Source of the DNA: Mycoemilia scoparia
Taxonomy: Eukaryota > Kickxellomycota > Kickxellomycetes > Kickxellales > Kickxellaceae
NCBI GenBank assembly: GCA_027575805.1
Contig: JANBPU010000003.1
Location: forward strand, 357,792 to 421,791
DNA: 64,000 nt
Reading direction: 5' to 3'
Below are positions 43,017 to 55,310 of the stretch, piece after piece. Position numbers and translations under genes: made by a program. Position 1 is the stretch's first letter, and every line of letters starts with the position of its first letter. The notes under the pieces are model-generated. The model saw nothing but the letters and a program-made list of their open reading frames with translations. It was not told the origin of the DNA and did no database searches.

Positions 43017-43638
43017 GAAATTACATAACCATTGCACCGTAGTTCTTGCGCGTTTCCCTATGTCTAGACTTTTATATTTGCTTTAAACAGTAGCTGAAGC
43101 ATTTGACATCATTATCCTAAATGCAATTGTAAATACACAGCCAATATCATTGTTTTTTCTTGTGCTGGTTAAAGATTTAAGCACTTCCAGTCAAGATCAC
43201 ACTGACTTCTTTAATATTTACTGATTTATAGCGTTGAGTTATTACAAGTCAAAGCCCAGACAGGTCAAACTGGCCAGGCAGCTAGCTTTTCGGAACACTA
43301 CCATATGATGTTGTCTAAATTATCTATATAAGCGGTATTATAGAGTTTGGAGTATACATTTCTTGGCTGTGTTTAGAGCACACTTTAATGCAATTGTAGA
43401 AAGGTCGTGGACGGATTACAATTCAAAAGTGATAATCATAATTGGGTTAAAGCTATTTGTAGCTATATTAAATCTTGGAGACGCTTTTATTAGGGGATGG
43501 AATTAAGATTGCTGTTGCAAGGGTTAAAACTAGGCTTTTGATTTAGTAGGGATTTTGCGGACTTTATCTTTAGACCATTTGTACTATTTTCTTTTATTTC
43601 TGCTTGATAGCTGCTAACAAACATTACAATATAACACT
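43017..43638. other. intergenic spacer CMC2-NDUFV2
   Basis: 620 bp of AT-rich sequence without a recognisable gene or repeat copy. Confidence 0.6.
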
Positions 43639-44685
43639 ATGCTGGCCAGTATACGAAGTGCCATGGGTGCAATTCCCAGGATCGCTAGAATCAACATTCC
43701 CCAGCGTTTGATTTCCACCTCGATGGTTTCGAAGAGCGACAAGTTGTTTGTGGTATGTATTATTGAAGAAAAATAATAATAGTGAGAACTTAAATTCCGC
43801 ATGTCTTTATGTATAAAAAGTACTGCGTGGTCATATATACCTGACACTATTTTCCATTTTGCCTCAAAAGCATCGTAACACTGAAGACAACAAGCCAGGC
43901 ATCAAATTCGAGTTCAATGCTGATTCCATGAAAAAAGCAAACGAAATAATCAAGCGCTATCCACCACAGTACAAAAAGGCCGCCATGATCCCTCTATTGC
44001 ACTTGGCCCAAAAGCAACACGGCTGGGTTCCTATCTATGTTATGGACTATGTTGCAAAGCTTCTTGAAGTGCCTCCCATGCGTGTATACGAAGTAGCTAC
44101 CTTCTATACCATGTTCAACAGGTAAGGTGCCAATCATCTTGAAATCAAACATATATTTATATATATATTGTTTTTCATGGTGCTAAACGGTGTTATTATT
44201 TATCGCACTTAGAGAGCCTGTTGGAAAATACTTTTTACAAGTATGCACAACCACCCCATGCGAACTCTGCGGAGCTTCTGGCATCGTGAAGGCTATTGAG
44301 GACCACCTTAAGATCAAGATGGGCGAAACCACAGAAGATAAGCTTTTCACTCTTGTTGAGGTCGAATGTGCTGGTGCTTGTGTCAATGCTCCAGTCATGG
44401 CAATCAATGAGGATTACTATGTAAGCCAACATATTAAATTTGACTAGACCCAGGAATGTTAATATATGTCTAATACTGATGTTGAATGTCTTTGTGATTT
44501 AATGATTTTTATAGGAGGATCTAACCCCAGAAACAACAATCAAATTGCTTGAAGACCTCAAAGCTGGCAAGGAGATAAAGGCCGGCCCTCAGAGCGGACG
44601 CTTTACATGCGAGCCTGCTGGTGGTCTTACCTCATTGAATACCGAGCCCACTGGTCCTGGATTTATGGTTCGTTCTGACCTCTAG
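43639..44685 (+). CDS. NDUFV2: NADH:ubiquinone oxidoreductase 24-kDa subunit
   Basis: The N-module subunit of complex I carrying the [2Fe-2S] cluster N1a. Four exons: 43639-43752, 43871-44121, 44213-44420 and 44515-44685, giving 247 residues. Exon 1 is the presequence ([20 protein letters not shown]). The thioredoxin-like fold has [16 protein letters not shown]. The cluster ligands are Cys133, Cys138, Cys174 and Cys178, in CTTTPC and CAGAC. The C-terminus [10 protein letters not shown] is conserved. Its presence, with an NDUFAF8-like gene nearby, indicates that this fungus has complex I. Confidence 0.96.
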
Positions 44686-44911
44686 AATACCGGGCAACCA
44701 TAAACGCACTCCTTAGATCAACAGCAATAGTCATTTCCCCTTCACTGGTTTCTTTTTGGTTAAAATAATAAAGCAAGATTCTTGGTAATACTAATCTTTT
44801 GGTGAAGATTGTGTGCTGGACACTGATCCTGTATATGTGTGTGTATAGGTAGCTGAATTAGTTTATTGAAAAACGAAATCATTGTAAACTGGATATAAAC
44901 GTATGCAATGA

Positions 44912-47900
44912 TCACAGAGCATCAAAGTTGATGACATGAAGCGCTTCTTTCTTTTCTCGCTTATCCGCTCGCTGCAAGATGCAAGAATTAGGCATGTTAG
45001 TATCCAAGTGTTAAGAAGATCGGTTTGTATATTAAAAATAGATATATACCTTTTCAAGAGCGTTCAGAACAAAGACAGTCACGCCCAGGACACCCAAAGA
45101 AACAAGTAGAGTTATCAGAATATACAAAGCTGCCTGACTCCTGTTCAGGAATAACTCTAGTCTCCAACTATTAGCCAGGTGGTATACCATTTAATGTCAG
45201 TATGTATTTCTATAAAGTCAGGTCAGCGAGTTTTATGCTTGCATAGAAAAAAGACCACAGAGCGATTGGGCCTACCTTGATGTGCTGTTGTCATCGTCAT
45301 CCTGGAAGGGGAAAACAAGAACATAGGAGTTGGGAATAAGTCCTTCAAATACATGGACATTTTTGATCTCTTGGCGAGAATTTCCTACAAAGAATTGTTC
45401 AAGATAGTTTGTTGAGCGACCTAATCCCAGTATACAGAACGGGGTGTCAAGCGGACGATATGCAGACTGGGGCATTTGGATAGCTATTATAAATATTCAG
45501 CATTATTTTTAGTATAACGAATTATTTTGAAATGTTTAAACATATAAAGTATATCTTTCATTTTTTGAAAATGCATATATATTACCTTGATATACATGCT
45601 TATTCCCGTTGTCGTCAGATATTGCGTATTTGAATGATGCGCCTGGAGATCCGAGGCCATATGGCTTCTCTCTTTTGAAATGCCTGTCGGCTGGTGTAAG
45701 CTGCGCTTTGAGGAAGAATCCATCGGTGAAAATGTTGTTATACAAAACCATGGTTTGGTGCTTTCCGCCCAGCATGTATGTAACCAGTATATCAGCTTTT
45801 CCCTATTGAATTACAAAAGATTGAGGTTATATAAGGATAGTATCCTTTATAAATACTGGTGAGGTGTGTTATAGTGTGTTGTTGGCAATAGTTACATCAT
45901 CATCAATATCAAAGAAGGTAGCTTCAACCGGATCTTTTACTCGACCAAGATCACCAACACCATCAGCTACCAGAATGAATGTTCTACGATCAGCCTCTTT
46001 TGCTTCTTTGTTGCAGCTGTCATTACAGGGTACCGACTGAAGCATTCGAATTTGGGTGGTCTTGGAGCCCGACTTCTTTGTTATAAAGAGCATATCAGGG
46101 TGCCCATCAAGGTTGTAATCACCTACAGGAGTTCAAGAAAGAAAGGGCTCAGGAAACCCATAAAGATGATATGAAGTGCAAGCAGTCTGCTGAAATTCTG
46201 ATACCTACCTAAATGTATTCTGCCAGGGAATTTACCCTTTAGATTAGAATCATCCGAAAATAGTTCTTCATTGTTGAGTATTTGATCTAGCTTAACCACC
46301 ACGTTAGACTATAAGGAAGAAAGTTTTGCCTCCAATTTAGAAGCTTGCTTGAGTTAATTATTACGTTCGATTGTATTTTGGCAACTTACACCACTATCAG
46401 ACAGATCTATATTATAATCTGGATCTGCAATACAAAGGTTATTCATCAGTCTGCACCTTTCGTTACCCTTTGACTTTCCGGTACACGTCCCGATTTGCTG
46501 ATTGTAAGTAATGTGGATCTCGCATGATCCTCCGTTGCATATTGGAAAAACCATATCAAGCGCACCGTCGCCATCTAGTATTTCAAATTCAAGTATTTTT
46601 TTGTTAGTTGGATCCTTGGAGACATTAAAGCTTCAATTTATAGAAAATAGATATAACAGTCTTACCAATATCAGCAAATGACACTTGTCCAGTTCCAGCG
46701 GGCAGTTCACCTTCTTTAGAAAACCGAAATCCCTGGTCCTTTGAGTTGATCCATATTTGGTATTTGTTGTTATCACATACAACAAATATATCTGAAAGCA
46801 GTTGTATAGTTTATTAACTTTGTACATTTAGATGAGACTGTTGGGTGGTTTTGGAAGGGGAGTTTGCTTGCAAATGGCACTTACCAGAAAGGCAGTCGCC
46901 GTTGAGGTCAACAAATGCACTAGAGTGCGGATCGGATATCTGGCATATTTTCTCGGATGAAGTAGATTCAAACTCAACGCTGCATAAAATCATTGTTGTG
47001 TTATAAAAGATGCCTTGAGTAAACAATTTACATATCTACTAACACATATTCATTAAAATACTTACATTTTGAAAAGGTCTGTGCTTTTATCACTGTCAGA
47101 CCCACTTTTTTCAATTTCGCGTTGCTGGTTTAGCCAAACAGACATATTTCCTTTGTCTGATTTTGAAGAGCCACTTTTTGGTATACCAAGTAGATCAAAC
47201 CTAGTGTCGCCATCATAGTCTATAACAAAAGGTTGCGCGCTGATTGACGATTCAATAACAATCGGATCATCTGTATGATGGTCGCGGAAGTGAAAAATAA
47301 GCCCTATAGTTAGATCTATGGTTATGACCAGAAACTATACACTGTCCTATTGATAAAACGACTTACTGAATCCAAGCTTATGGTTGTTGGTATAAAGCCT
47401 CATTTCTAATGGACTAGAGCTATCATCAGGAGACTTTTGACCTTGAACAAGCATGTCCAGAAATCCATCATAATTGAAATCTCCCATCACAACATTGGTT
47501 ATGTAAAATTCCTGGTCTTTGATTTCTATGTTTGCGGAGGTCAGTTTTTTGTATATTTGCTCGTCTATAGAGCAGGTTCAGAGTGGGTTACGGGCGATTC
47601 TGGGGTTCCATCTAGTCAAATAATGTATAGGTGGCAATATCTGCAAAACTTACTTTGGCGCCATGTCCATATGTCTACGGAGTATTGATTTTCATTTACT
47701 ACAACAAGATCAGTTCTAGCGATGGATGGACATACATAAAAGTTGTTGTCAAGTACTTCATTCCAAGCTCACTAGGGTTCTATTGACATCATAAGCAAAC
47801 ACATACCTTCGGTCACCATCAAAGTCAGCTAAGGCACCGACGTGCCCTCTGAGTAGCGTCAGTCCTACATCTACCGAGTACAGCTTGCTGTCTTTGAATT

Positions 47901-48000
47901 TGAATTTATTGGTTGTAAGCGCATTTGCAGCCACGGATCGGGGTAGGAGAAATGTTAATGCTACTAGGAGTTGCAAGAGCACAATATAATGATGTGCCAT
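44912..48000 (-). CDS. ITFG1: LINKIN / T-cell immunomodulatory protein homologue (FG-GAP type)
   Basis: A type I membrane glycoprotein with integrin-alpha-like FG-GAP repeats. Thirteen exons: 48000-47807, 47715-47654, 47564-47367, 47303-47066, 46979-46885, 46791-46666, 46574-46390, 46308-46209, 46122-45896, 45802-45586, 45483-45276, 45167-45050 and 44971-44912, giving 675 residues with all phases matching. A signal peptide (about 1-25) precedes repeats with DxDGDxxxD-like calcium loops (ADFDGDRRTDLVV, DYDGDTRFDLLG, DYNLDGHPDMLF). GLGRSTNYLEQFFVG and GLIPNSYVLVFPF match the family's C-terminal domain. One transmembrane helix (AALYILITLLVSLGVLGVTV) and a short tail RADKREKKEALH end the protein. 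Its role in fungi is unknown. Confidence 0.92.
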
Positions 48001-48182
48001 GGGCGTACTATCCTTTATATATTAAATGGACGCTATTAAACAGAGCTTATATTATGAATATGTGAATGCAAGTAATGTCTGATGCAATTTGAAACAGATA
48101 TTTATGGTCTTGGCTCAGTGTTGGGCACTTGTGGGTTTAAAAATAACTGCGTGGTTTTAGGCTTAACAATAATGGTTTTTGG

Positions 48183-48288
48183 TAAATGTTTAACTATTTT
48201 TTTTGAAGGGTGGTCATTTACTAATAGACTGTGGTCATCCATTTGGTTGTTGGCCATCAAATGGTACCAACCAAACATTATGATACTA
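48183..48288. mobile_element. MITE family 1, copy H (degenerate)
   Basis: TTTTTTTTGAAGGGTGGTCA and the interior GACTGTGGTCATCCATTTGG match the family, but the right terminal repeat has decayed. It lies between MIA40 and LINKIN. Confidence 0.65.
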
Positions 48289-48550
48289 AGACCATACACT
48301 TGATATGTCAGATATTTTGGTGTGAGATTGGAGGGTTTTATTATTATACAATCAACCTCAAAGTTGGAGCCAGGTAATGCTGAGCATAAGTGTCTGCGCA
48401 GCATAGAGATCCGACTTAGTTTTCAATTTTTTAGAGAAATGTGTTGGGCTTCTATAATTTCTATATTACGAAAAGCATAGAGACTATGTTCGGTTCTTTG
48501 AAAAGTCTTCATCTTCAGTATCATTTCCATCAAGCAAGTCGTCCTTGGGC

Positions 48551-49012
48551 TCATTTTGAGAGTATTTTTTCATTACTATCACCTGCCTTTTTATCTCCTT
48601 GACTTTCCTCGTCATCATCATCATCATCATCGTCGTCAATTTCATTGGCATATTCTTCAGGATGCGCGCGGAAGCAGTCCTGCATAGCCTTGAAAGCGTC
48701 AATACAGTCTACGCCCTTTGGCTCTTCCTTAGAATATACAAAGCATGAAAATGCAGCTTTGAATTGCTCTCCACAAGTGCCGTGTGCCATACCGCCAAGA
48801 CATGGGCAGTCCCAGTTGATCTCGCCAGTCTCTGGGTTGAATGCATCAGACTGCGACTCTGAGGATTTATCAGCACCTGTTTCTTTTTCAGAAGTGGTGG
48901 TAGTGGTGCTTTCTGTAGATTCAAAACCAATTGGCATTGAAGTCTCAGCTGTTTGGGGTGGGGCGCTATTGTTGCTGCTTGTTGATTCGGATGTGCTAGT
49001 AGCTTTCGGCAT
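48551..49012 (-). CDS. MIA40: intermembrane-space import and assembly oxidoreductase Mia40
   Basis: Mia40/CHCHD4 oxidises and traps small cysteine proteins in the mitochondrial intermembrane space. Single exon, 153 residues. The redox CPC motif is at 69-71. It is followed by the twin CX9C helices Cys80-Cys90 and Cys103-Cys113, which form the substrate cleft. An acidic run of nine Asp after EI sits near the C-terminus, encoded by GAT/GAC repeats. There is no presequence or membrane anchor, so it resembles the soluble animal form rather than the anchored yeast form. The Ser/Thr-rich N-terminus is likely disordered. It would itself be imported through the disulfide relay. Confidence 0.94.
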   Translation of the reverse strand: MPKATSTSESTSSNNSAPPQTAETSMPIGFESTESTTTTTSEKETGADKSSESQSDAFNPETGEINWDCPCLGGMAHGTCGEQFKAAFSCFVYSKEEPKGVDCIDAFKAMQDCFRAHPEEYANEIDDDDDDDDDEESQGDKKAGDSNEKILSK

Positions 49013-49525
49013 TTTTTAGAGATACGGTGCAGAAAAATAATAAGGCAGGATGATATAAAAGTAGAGATAAAGATGATTAGTAATGTTTTTTCCTGATGAA
49101 TACAATAATACAAATCAGGGGTAGAGGCGAGTATAAAAAATAAAGTTTGTGGTTTTGATGAGAGATCAAGTTATTTGGATCAACCCTATCGCGTCTTTTA
49201 TAAATTATGACTATAGATGGGTTACTTGGACTTTTGAGATACAGGTAAAGTATTTTTCTTGGCACAACACTAGTCAATACAGTTTATTTGCTATTCTTGG
49301 ATGTGAGCAAGACCAAATAGAGTCACCATAAACTAATATAAAGCTTCACATGAATATGACCAATAGGCATTGCTATTTCATCCAGTACTAACACTTGGCT
49401 TTTAAAGCATTAAAAGCTGAGCTTTACCCATAAGACTTGATAATAGATCGGGGATACATACGGGCTTGCTTGAGCTTTGATTGTAGAGTTTCTAGATTCT
49501 CCCCTATAATAGAAAGCTCAGAGCC
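49013..49525. promoter_or_regulatory. bidirectional spacer MIA40 / COA1
   Basis: A 513-bp divergent intergenic region that must hold both promoters. Both flanking genes encode mitochondrial proteins. No repeat copy and no clear TATA box were identified. Confidence 0.4.
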
Positions 49526-50194
49526 ATGAATCAGTCAGGGCGTATGCTGTTTTCAGCATCCCGATTAATAGTCAGCTATACTGGCGTTTACCAAAGATCA
49601 CCCTTACATCTAAGCAGTGTCTGTAATAATAACAGCACCACCATCATCCTCCAAAAATTAGCACGTAGAACTTCACCCAATAATGGCATGCATTATCGCA
49701 CTTTTACCAGCGATGTCCCAAGTACAGGAAATAAGAAAATGCATAAGCGCTCACTAGACGAGGCCGTTGCTGGAAATTCCGAGTTCGCAATAGAGCGGGA
49801 GCTGCCAACACCAAAGAACAAGACCAAAGAAATAGTCCTATTTATTTTGGCATCAATCGTCACATGGGGAATAGGGACTCAGGTAGCTTTCAATTACCAA
49901 CGAATGACCAGTACAGCAGTCACCACTGCTCTGTTTTCTGCCCGACATAACCCACAGATCCAAGCTATTTTTGGAAATTATCTTGACTTCTCTAGCCCAT
50001 TAACTTGGATCAGCGGGGAAGCCAGCAACCTGCATGGTAAAGTTGACCTCTCGTTTAATGTGAAGGGCAATGGCTCAACCGGAAAGCTATTTTTGAAATC
50101 TAGGCGACAGGGTTCAGGTGAAAACGCCAAGTGGGTCACATCAGAATTTTATGTTCTAACTGATGATGGAAAAAAGATCGAGCTAAGCTTATGA
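49526..50194 (+). CDS. COA1: cytochrome c oxidase assembly factor Coa1
   Basis: An inner-membrane factor for early Cox1 maturation, of the Coa1/Tim21 superfamily. Single exon, 222 residues. A long basic presequence ends near residue 60 (RRTSPNNGMHYRTF). A single transmembrane helix (EIVLFILASIVTWGIGTQV) spans roughly residues 107-125. The domain in the intermembrane space has SPLTWISGEASNLHGKVDL and FNVKGNGSTGKLFLKSRRQ, ending in a DGKKIELSL strand, as in fungal Coa1. Tim21 is the main alternative; the WISGE...GKVD block favours Coa1. Confidence 0.85.
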   Translation: MNQSGRMLFSASRLIVSYTGVYQRSPLHLSSVCNNNSTTIILQKLARRTSPNNGMHYRTFTSDVPSTGNKKMHKRSLDEAVAGNSEFAIERELPTPKNKTKEIVLFILASIVTWGIGTQVAFNYQRMTSTAVTTALFSARHNPQIQAIFGNYLDFSSPLTWISGEASNLHGKVDLSFNVKGNGSTGKLFLKSRRQGSGENAKWVTSEFYVLTDDGKKIELSL

Positions 50195-50361
50195 GGAATG
50201 AGGCCCATTTTTATTTCTAAATCTGTTTATAAGGCATACTGTATGGAGAGTGGGAGCAGTGGACCCAAGTGTTGTTATTTTCAACTTGCTTTAATGATAC
50301 TTTGTATTGTTGCCATTGCAGCTCAAATAAAACAACTCTAGCCAAAATCAAATAATACTTT

Positions 50362-52592
50362 CTAGGCAAGCCCCATCCTCTTCATTTTGAATAGCGACAT
50401 CTTTTTCCCTTGATCTTTCTGCTGAACAGGTTGCGCGCTGGATTCAGCGATATCTTTTGATGCAATAATTTGGGGAGGTCCTGTGGGTCGTTTAGCTGAC
50501 TCGTATTCGTTGTCACTAAGAAGCTGAATCCTGTTTTGTTCAATTCTTTGGGCACCGGGTTGAGCATCGTCTTGATTTTCATCATCATCATCATCATCAT
50601 CATTATTATTATCTGGAGGTAGCTCATCCTTGAATTTGAGTCCCTAGTTGAAAACAAATGTCGCTTGATTATTGTATTTATAGTTTGATAAGTATATATA
50701 TGCCAGCTTGGTGTCCATATAAACTTACGGGGACTTCCTTGAGGGCCTTTTCGGCAATCTCTGCCATTCCGTCAAGCTTCCCAGAAAGAAGGAGTTGCCG
50801 GCGACGAACACTGTATGTCTGGGATATCTAAATAATACAGGGTAAAAATATTTAGCAACCATGTTGGCCGATCTACACTATGACCCGGGCTTGGAACTTA
50901 CTTCTCGCAAAAGGAAATCCTGATCAGCCATATCTTGGTCATATTCCTGTGTTTCATTTTCCTTCACGACATTTCTGATGATCTTGTGTGGTTTATTTTC
51001 AGGGGCCTTATCTTTTATGCTGACATTTTTCATGCTGTCAACCAAACCCTGTTCCTTGCCTATTCCCTTCTCTTTAATGCCACCTATGACCAGCGTGTTG
51101 GTATTGCTGATGTTGGAAATCGGGCTTTCTGAGGTTTCGTGCACCTTGAGTGCTTCATCTTCGCCTATATTATAAATACAGGTCAAGGTTATTTCATGAC
51201 CGCTGATAGTTTTATGGAAGCTAACCAAGTCACCAAAACAGATATGCCGATTACAATGAGTAAGCTCTTGGTTCCTACCTTTTTTGATGCCAGTTCTGGG
51301 ACTCGAGTACTTGTCAAATTCATACACGCTGGTAGATTTATTAAACGACACTGAGCTTGATGGTCTTGAGGTATCTTTTTTCGCACTGTTCTTTTTATAT
51401 TTAGACGATTCAGGCGTGAGGATACCACCCAGCTTTCCTCTAGTAACATTATTTGCATTTTCAATGCCCCGTGTTTTCCCTGAGTTGCTTTCGGCCACAT
51501 GTGCCTTCATGCTTGCAAGCTCCTTTTCGCTATCTATGACCATGTCACGACTACTGATGGGCTCATCAAAAATATCGCTGCTTTCGGATTTGCTGTCATC
51601 ACTACCCTCATCAGTATTGTTATCTTCTTGGTTGTCGCTGGCATCATCGTTGTCATCGTCATCTGCAGCGTTTTCTTCTAATATAAATTGATCAAGGGCG
51701 TCTAATATCTTTTTATCTTCTTCAGAAACAGAAGCATCAACAGCTCTTTCTTTTATATCACCAAGATGCAGTCCTTCGGTCACTGTTTCTCTTGTATCAT
51801 ATTTCTCTTCGGAATCTTCCTCGCCATCTTCTAATTTCTCTCTTATTTCAAATATGGGCTCACCGTCATCATTGACCTACAATAAAATATCCCTGATTGA
51901 TTAGGAAATATCCATTGGGAATGGCGCTATTTTAGGAACCCTCTTTATCCCAGTTCTCCATAGAGACCCAAGCAGGACTTAAAAAAGAATTAAACATACC
52001 TCGTTTGTTTTCTCTGCCCCGTACTCAAACATTTTGTTGGGATTTGCTTTTAATTTCAACATCTTCAACTGTTCTTGAAGGTCCTCAAGCTTCTGCGTAA
52101 CATCTATCCCGCCAGAGTATCGATAAATTTATTTATTATATCTCAAAACCTCCTTGTCAATACAATGCATACAATATACGATGCAATTGAACCTACATGC
52201 TGCACGACGCTTGGCAATCTCACTGGCTTGGGAGCCGGATCTTTCGACAAACCAATTATCTCCAAGCAGAACCAATATCTCGTTGGTATGAATGAGCTTT
52301 CCAGGCATGAATGCCAAAGAGCCTATCGGAACCTGAACAAAGCGTATAAATATCAAGTGTGGTTATTATTGCCTTTTTCTGATAATTTCGACATATAAGG
52401 TGTCTGCATATTCAATTTACTTACAGTTATATCGTACTCAATCTCGTTTGGAAGCTCCTTTAGTGATTTACTGAGATTGGTATATTCCTTCTTGTACTCA
52501 GTGTACTGCTCAATCATCTGCTCTACCTGGTCAATATCTGTTGTAAGATACTTGTTGTAGATTTCAGCTGTATCTCTAGATATTGTCTCCAT
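50362..52592 (-). CDS. BUD27: unconventional prefoldin URI / Bud27
   Basis: A prefoldin-like scaffold that helps assemble RNA polymerases via Rpb5 and links TOR signalling to translation. Seven exons: 52592-52425, 52332-52197, 52103-52000, 51876-51279, 51164-50902, 50827-50729 and 50643-50362, giving 549 residues with consistent phases. The alpha-prefoldin domain covers about residues 1-135 and contains GSLAFMPGKLIHTNE and LLGDNWFVERS. Low-complexity acidic stretches follow (DDDDNDDASDNQED, and [12 protein letters not shown] in exon 7). The URI-box-like segment DEPISSRD lies in the middle. The C-terminus ends KMSLFKMKRMGLA, the conserved URI end motif. Confidence 0.9.
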
Positions 52593-53126
52593 GGTTATTG
52601 TATGTCTTTCTTCTCTCTTGTTCTCTATATGCAAATGTTTCTATCTATCAAATGTGTCATAGAGTGGCAAAACCACATGTGCCCAGGAATTATATAGGTC
52701 AGACAGTCAAGGTGATGCCACACATCGCTAAATAAAAGCAATTTTAATTAAAGATTCCTTTGATATTGGTTATGGGCAAGCTACGGAATTTTCAAGTCAA
52801 GGTGTTTAGCTAAAATTATCAACGTTTATCAGTATACAAACCTTTGAGCTATTGCTTCAAGATGACGCTACATCTAGTGTCACCTTATCCAAGGAATGAA
52901 TCCCTGAATATCATACGCACCCAGGGATGTTGGATCCAGATTCATAATTAAGAGGAGAACACAGCATTCTGTTCTCAAGACTTATGAATGGCTTGATGAT
53001 TAAATTGATCAAAAGGACCTTTTGCCTTGTGCCTGGAAATCCGATTTGCAAAATTTTTGTTTTCTTTTTTGACTCTGCACTTTCAATAGATCACTTTTAT
53101 ATACGCATTATTCGGTGTTCTAGGTC
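52593..53126. promoter_or_regulatory. bidirectional spacer BUD27 / PRMT3
   Basis: A 534-bp divergent spacer holding both promoters. The plus-strand ORF at 52984 crosses the PRMT3 start in another frame and shows no coding character. Confidence 0.4.
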
Positions 53127-55100
53127 ATGTCTGTTGTCTCATATTCAGAGTCGGGCTGGGAGTCGCAAGGTAAATTTAGGCCCTGTCTTCATTCAAATTG
53201 GCAATATTAGAATGCATGGTTAATCAAGGAGTGGTCTGTGTTATATTTAGATGATCGATGGGATGACTGGGTGGATACTGAGATGGAGGCACCCATGAAA
53301 TGCCTATTCTGCCCCACAACCTTTCAATCAGCCATAATGCTTTTCAAACACTGTGAGAAGCACCATGGCTTCGACTTTATTGGCACCAAAAAGCGCCTAA
53401 ACATGGATTTCTACACTTCTATGAGAGTAATCAACTATATTCGTAAAATGGTAAATAGAATTTCCAAATATACGCATGTGCCTTGGGTATTAAGAAAAAC
53501 ACTAGCCAACAATATATATATATATATATATATACAATCACTTAAAACGTAGGCATTGGGTGACGAAAATTTTGCAAGGGTGTCAGAATTCAAGATTGAT
53601 GGATCGGAGGCCTTTTTGAATGACGATGAGTTTCTAAAGCCGACTTTAGAGGATGATTCGCTTTTGTATGCAATTGACGAACTTGATCTGGAGGTGCCTA
53701 GGGAGGCACAGGAGCCCCAGGTTGAAGGGTTTGATCCACCAGCTAATGACAAGGAGCGCCAGCTTATGGAAATGGTCAGTGCACTAAGACACATGCATGA
53801 AATCAAAGTCAGAGATATCCAGTACATGCAAGAACAGTTTGAAAACTACAAGACATCAATAAGATCTCAGTTCTTGGCTGACATTACTGATAACCTGAGT
53901 CTTGCTGGAAGTGAGTTCGATGACCGGTCAGTGAAGAGCGCACTGGGGCCCAAATCTCACAGCAAAGCCACATCCTCGGATCCTTATTTTGACTCGTATT
54001 CCTCCAACGAAATACACGAGATAATGCTAAAGGACCAAGTTCGCACTGACGGGTATCGTGACTTCATTTACGAAAATAAAGCCTTATTTAAGGACAAGAT
54101 AGTTCTGGATGTTGGGTGCGGAACAGGCATCCTTTCGATGTTTGCGGCCAGAGCCGGAGCAAAAAAGGTATATGCAGTAGACAACTCCGAAATCGTGACT
54201 AAGGCCAGAGAAAACATCAAAGACAATGGGCTGGAGGACATCATCACGGTTGTAAGAGGACAGATCGAATACATCGATCTGCCTGTGAAGGAGGTTGACA
54301 TCATCATCTCCGAATGGATGGGCTACTTTTTGCTTTATGAAGCCATGCTCGACTCTGTCCTTGTGGCCAGCAAACGCTTCTTGAAGCCCGATGGACTGTT
54401 GGCCCCAAGCTCATCCAAAATCTACCTTACTGCCATCAGCGATGAGGAGTACATGAATGACCATGTCCACTATTGGAACAACGTTTACGGATTCAAGATG
54501 TCTGCAATGAAAGGCCCTATATACAGCGAGGCGCTCGTCGAGGTGGTACCTGCAAAGTCGGTGGTTGCCAATCACGTCGAGCTCAGTAGCTTTGACCACC
54601 ACAAAGTCAAAATCCAGGACCTGGACTTCGTTAATCCGTTCGACCTGGTCATAACCAAGGATTGCACAGTACATGCTCTTCTCGGCTATTTCGATATATT
54701 CTTTTCTGCTTCTCCCCAGCAAAGCACGCCACCAAAGGTAGATTCCTATCTCCCACCTCACTTTAATGGCTCCAAGAAAAATCGCGCTGAAATTGTAAAA
54801 TCTGAACCGCAGATTCCTCTTATCCATGGCTTTACCACTGGCCCCCACGGCAAGCCAACGCATTGGAGGCAGGTGATGTTCTTATTCAAAAACTCCATAC
54901 AGGCCAAAGCTGGCGATAGAATTGTCGGTTCGTTCAGCTGCCACAAAAACTCCAAAAACTCCCGCGGACTAGACTTTGTTGTTTATTACAAGGTCCTGAG
55001 CGGCGACCGAAACGACACAAAGGACTCAACAGTAGATCTCAGCCTCCCAGCTGTAATTGCTTCTAGGGATTTCACCAAGGAGACATACCGCTTGCATTAA
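53127..55100 (+). CDS. PRMT3: protein arginine N-methyltransferase 3
   Basis: A type I arginine methyltransferase that modifies ribosomal protein uS5 (Rps2) in the cytosol. Three exons: 53127-53169, 53251-53450 and 53553-55100, giving 596 residues. The short N-terminal exon (MSVVSYSESGWESQ) leads to a C2H2 zinc finger (CLFC...HCEKHH) typical of PRMT3. The SAM-binding motif VLDVGCGTG is at about 265-273, the double-E loop SEWMGYFLLYE at about 334-344, and the THW loop (THWRQVMF) near the end of the beta barrel. All catalytic elements are intact. A TA repeat (53511-53535) precedes the exon 3 acceptor. It converges with the NDUFAF8-like gene. Confidence 0.95.
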
Positions 55101-55310
55101 CTTTATGATATACATTGTTTTCCTTATAGCGTAACCAACCTTTTCAAATAATATACAATTTTGAAATATTGGACAAGAATCTAGTATAAAAAGCTATACT
55201 TGTGTGTATGTTTCGATCACCAACGCTTTCCAATCTGTGTTTCATAATATAAATAATAAATAAAATGTATGTATCTGTAAATATATATATGCTGTTCTCT
55301 ATTTATTAGT

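Noticed and set aside
47581..47640. Extra 20-nt exon (ATGGAACCC...) in LINKIN
   Set aside because: It breaks the reading phase; direct splicing of 47654 to 47564 gives RQNEQIYKK in frame.
48645..49019. Plus-strand 124-codon ORF opposite MIA40
   Set aside because: Shadow; MIA40 has all catalytic cysteines on the minus strand.
49526..50194. Tim21 as identity of this gene
   Set aside because: The WISGE and GKVDL blocks and DGKKIEL end fit Coa1 better.
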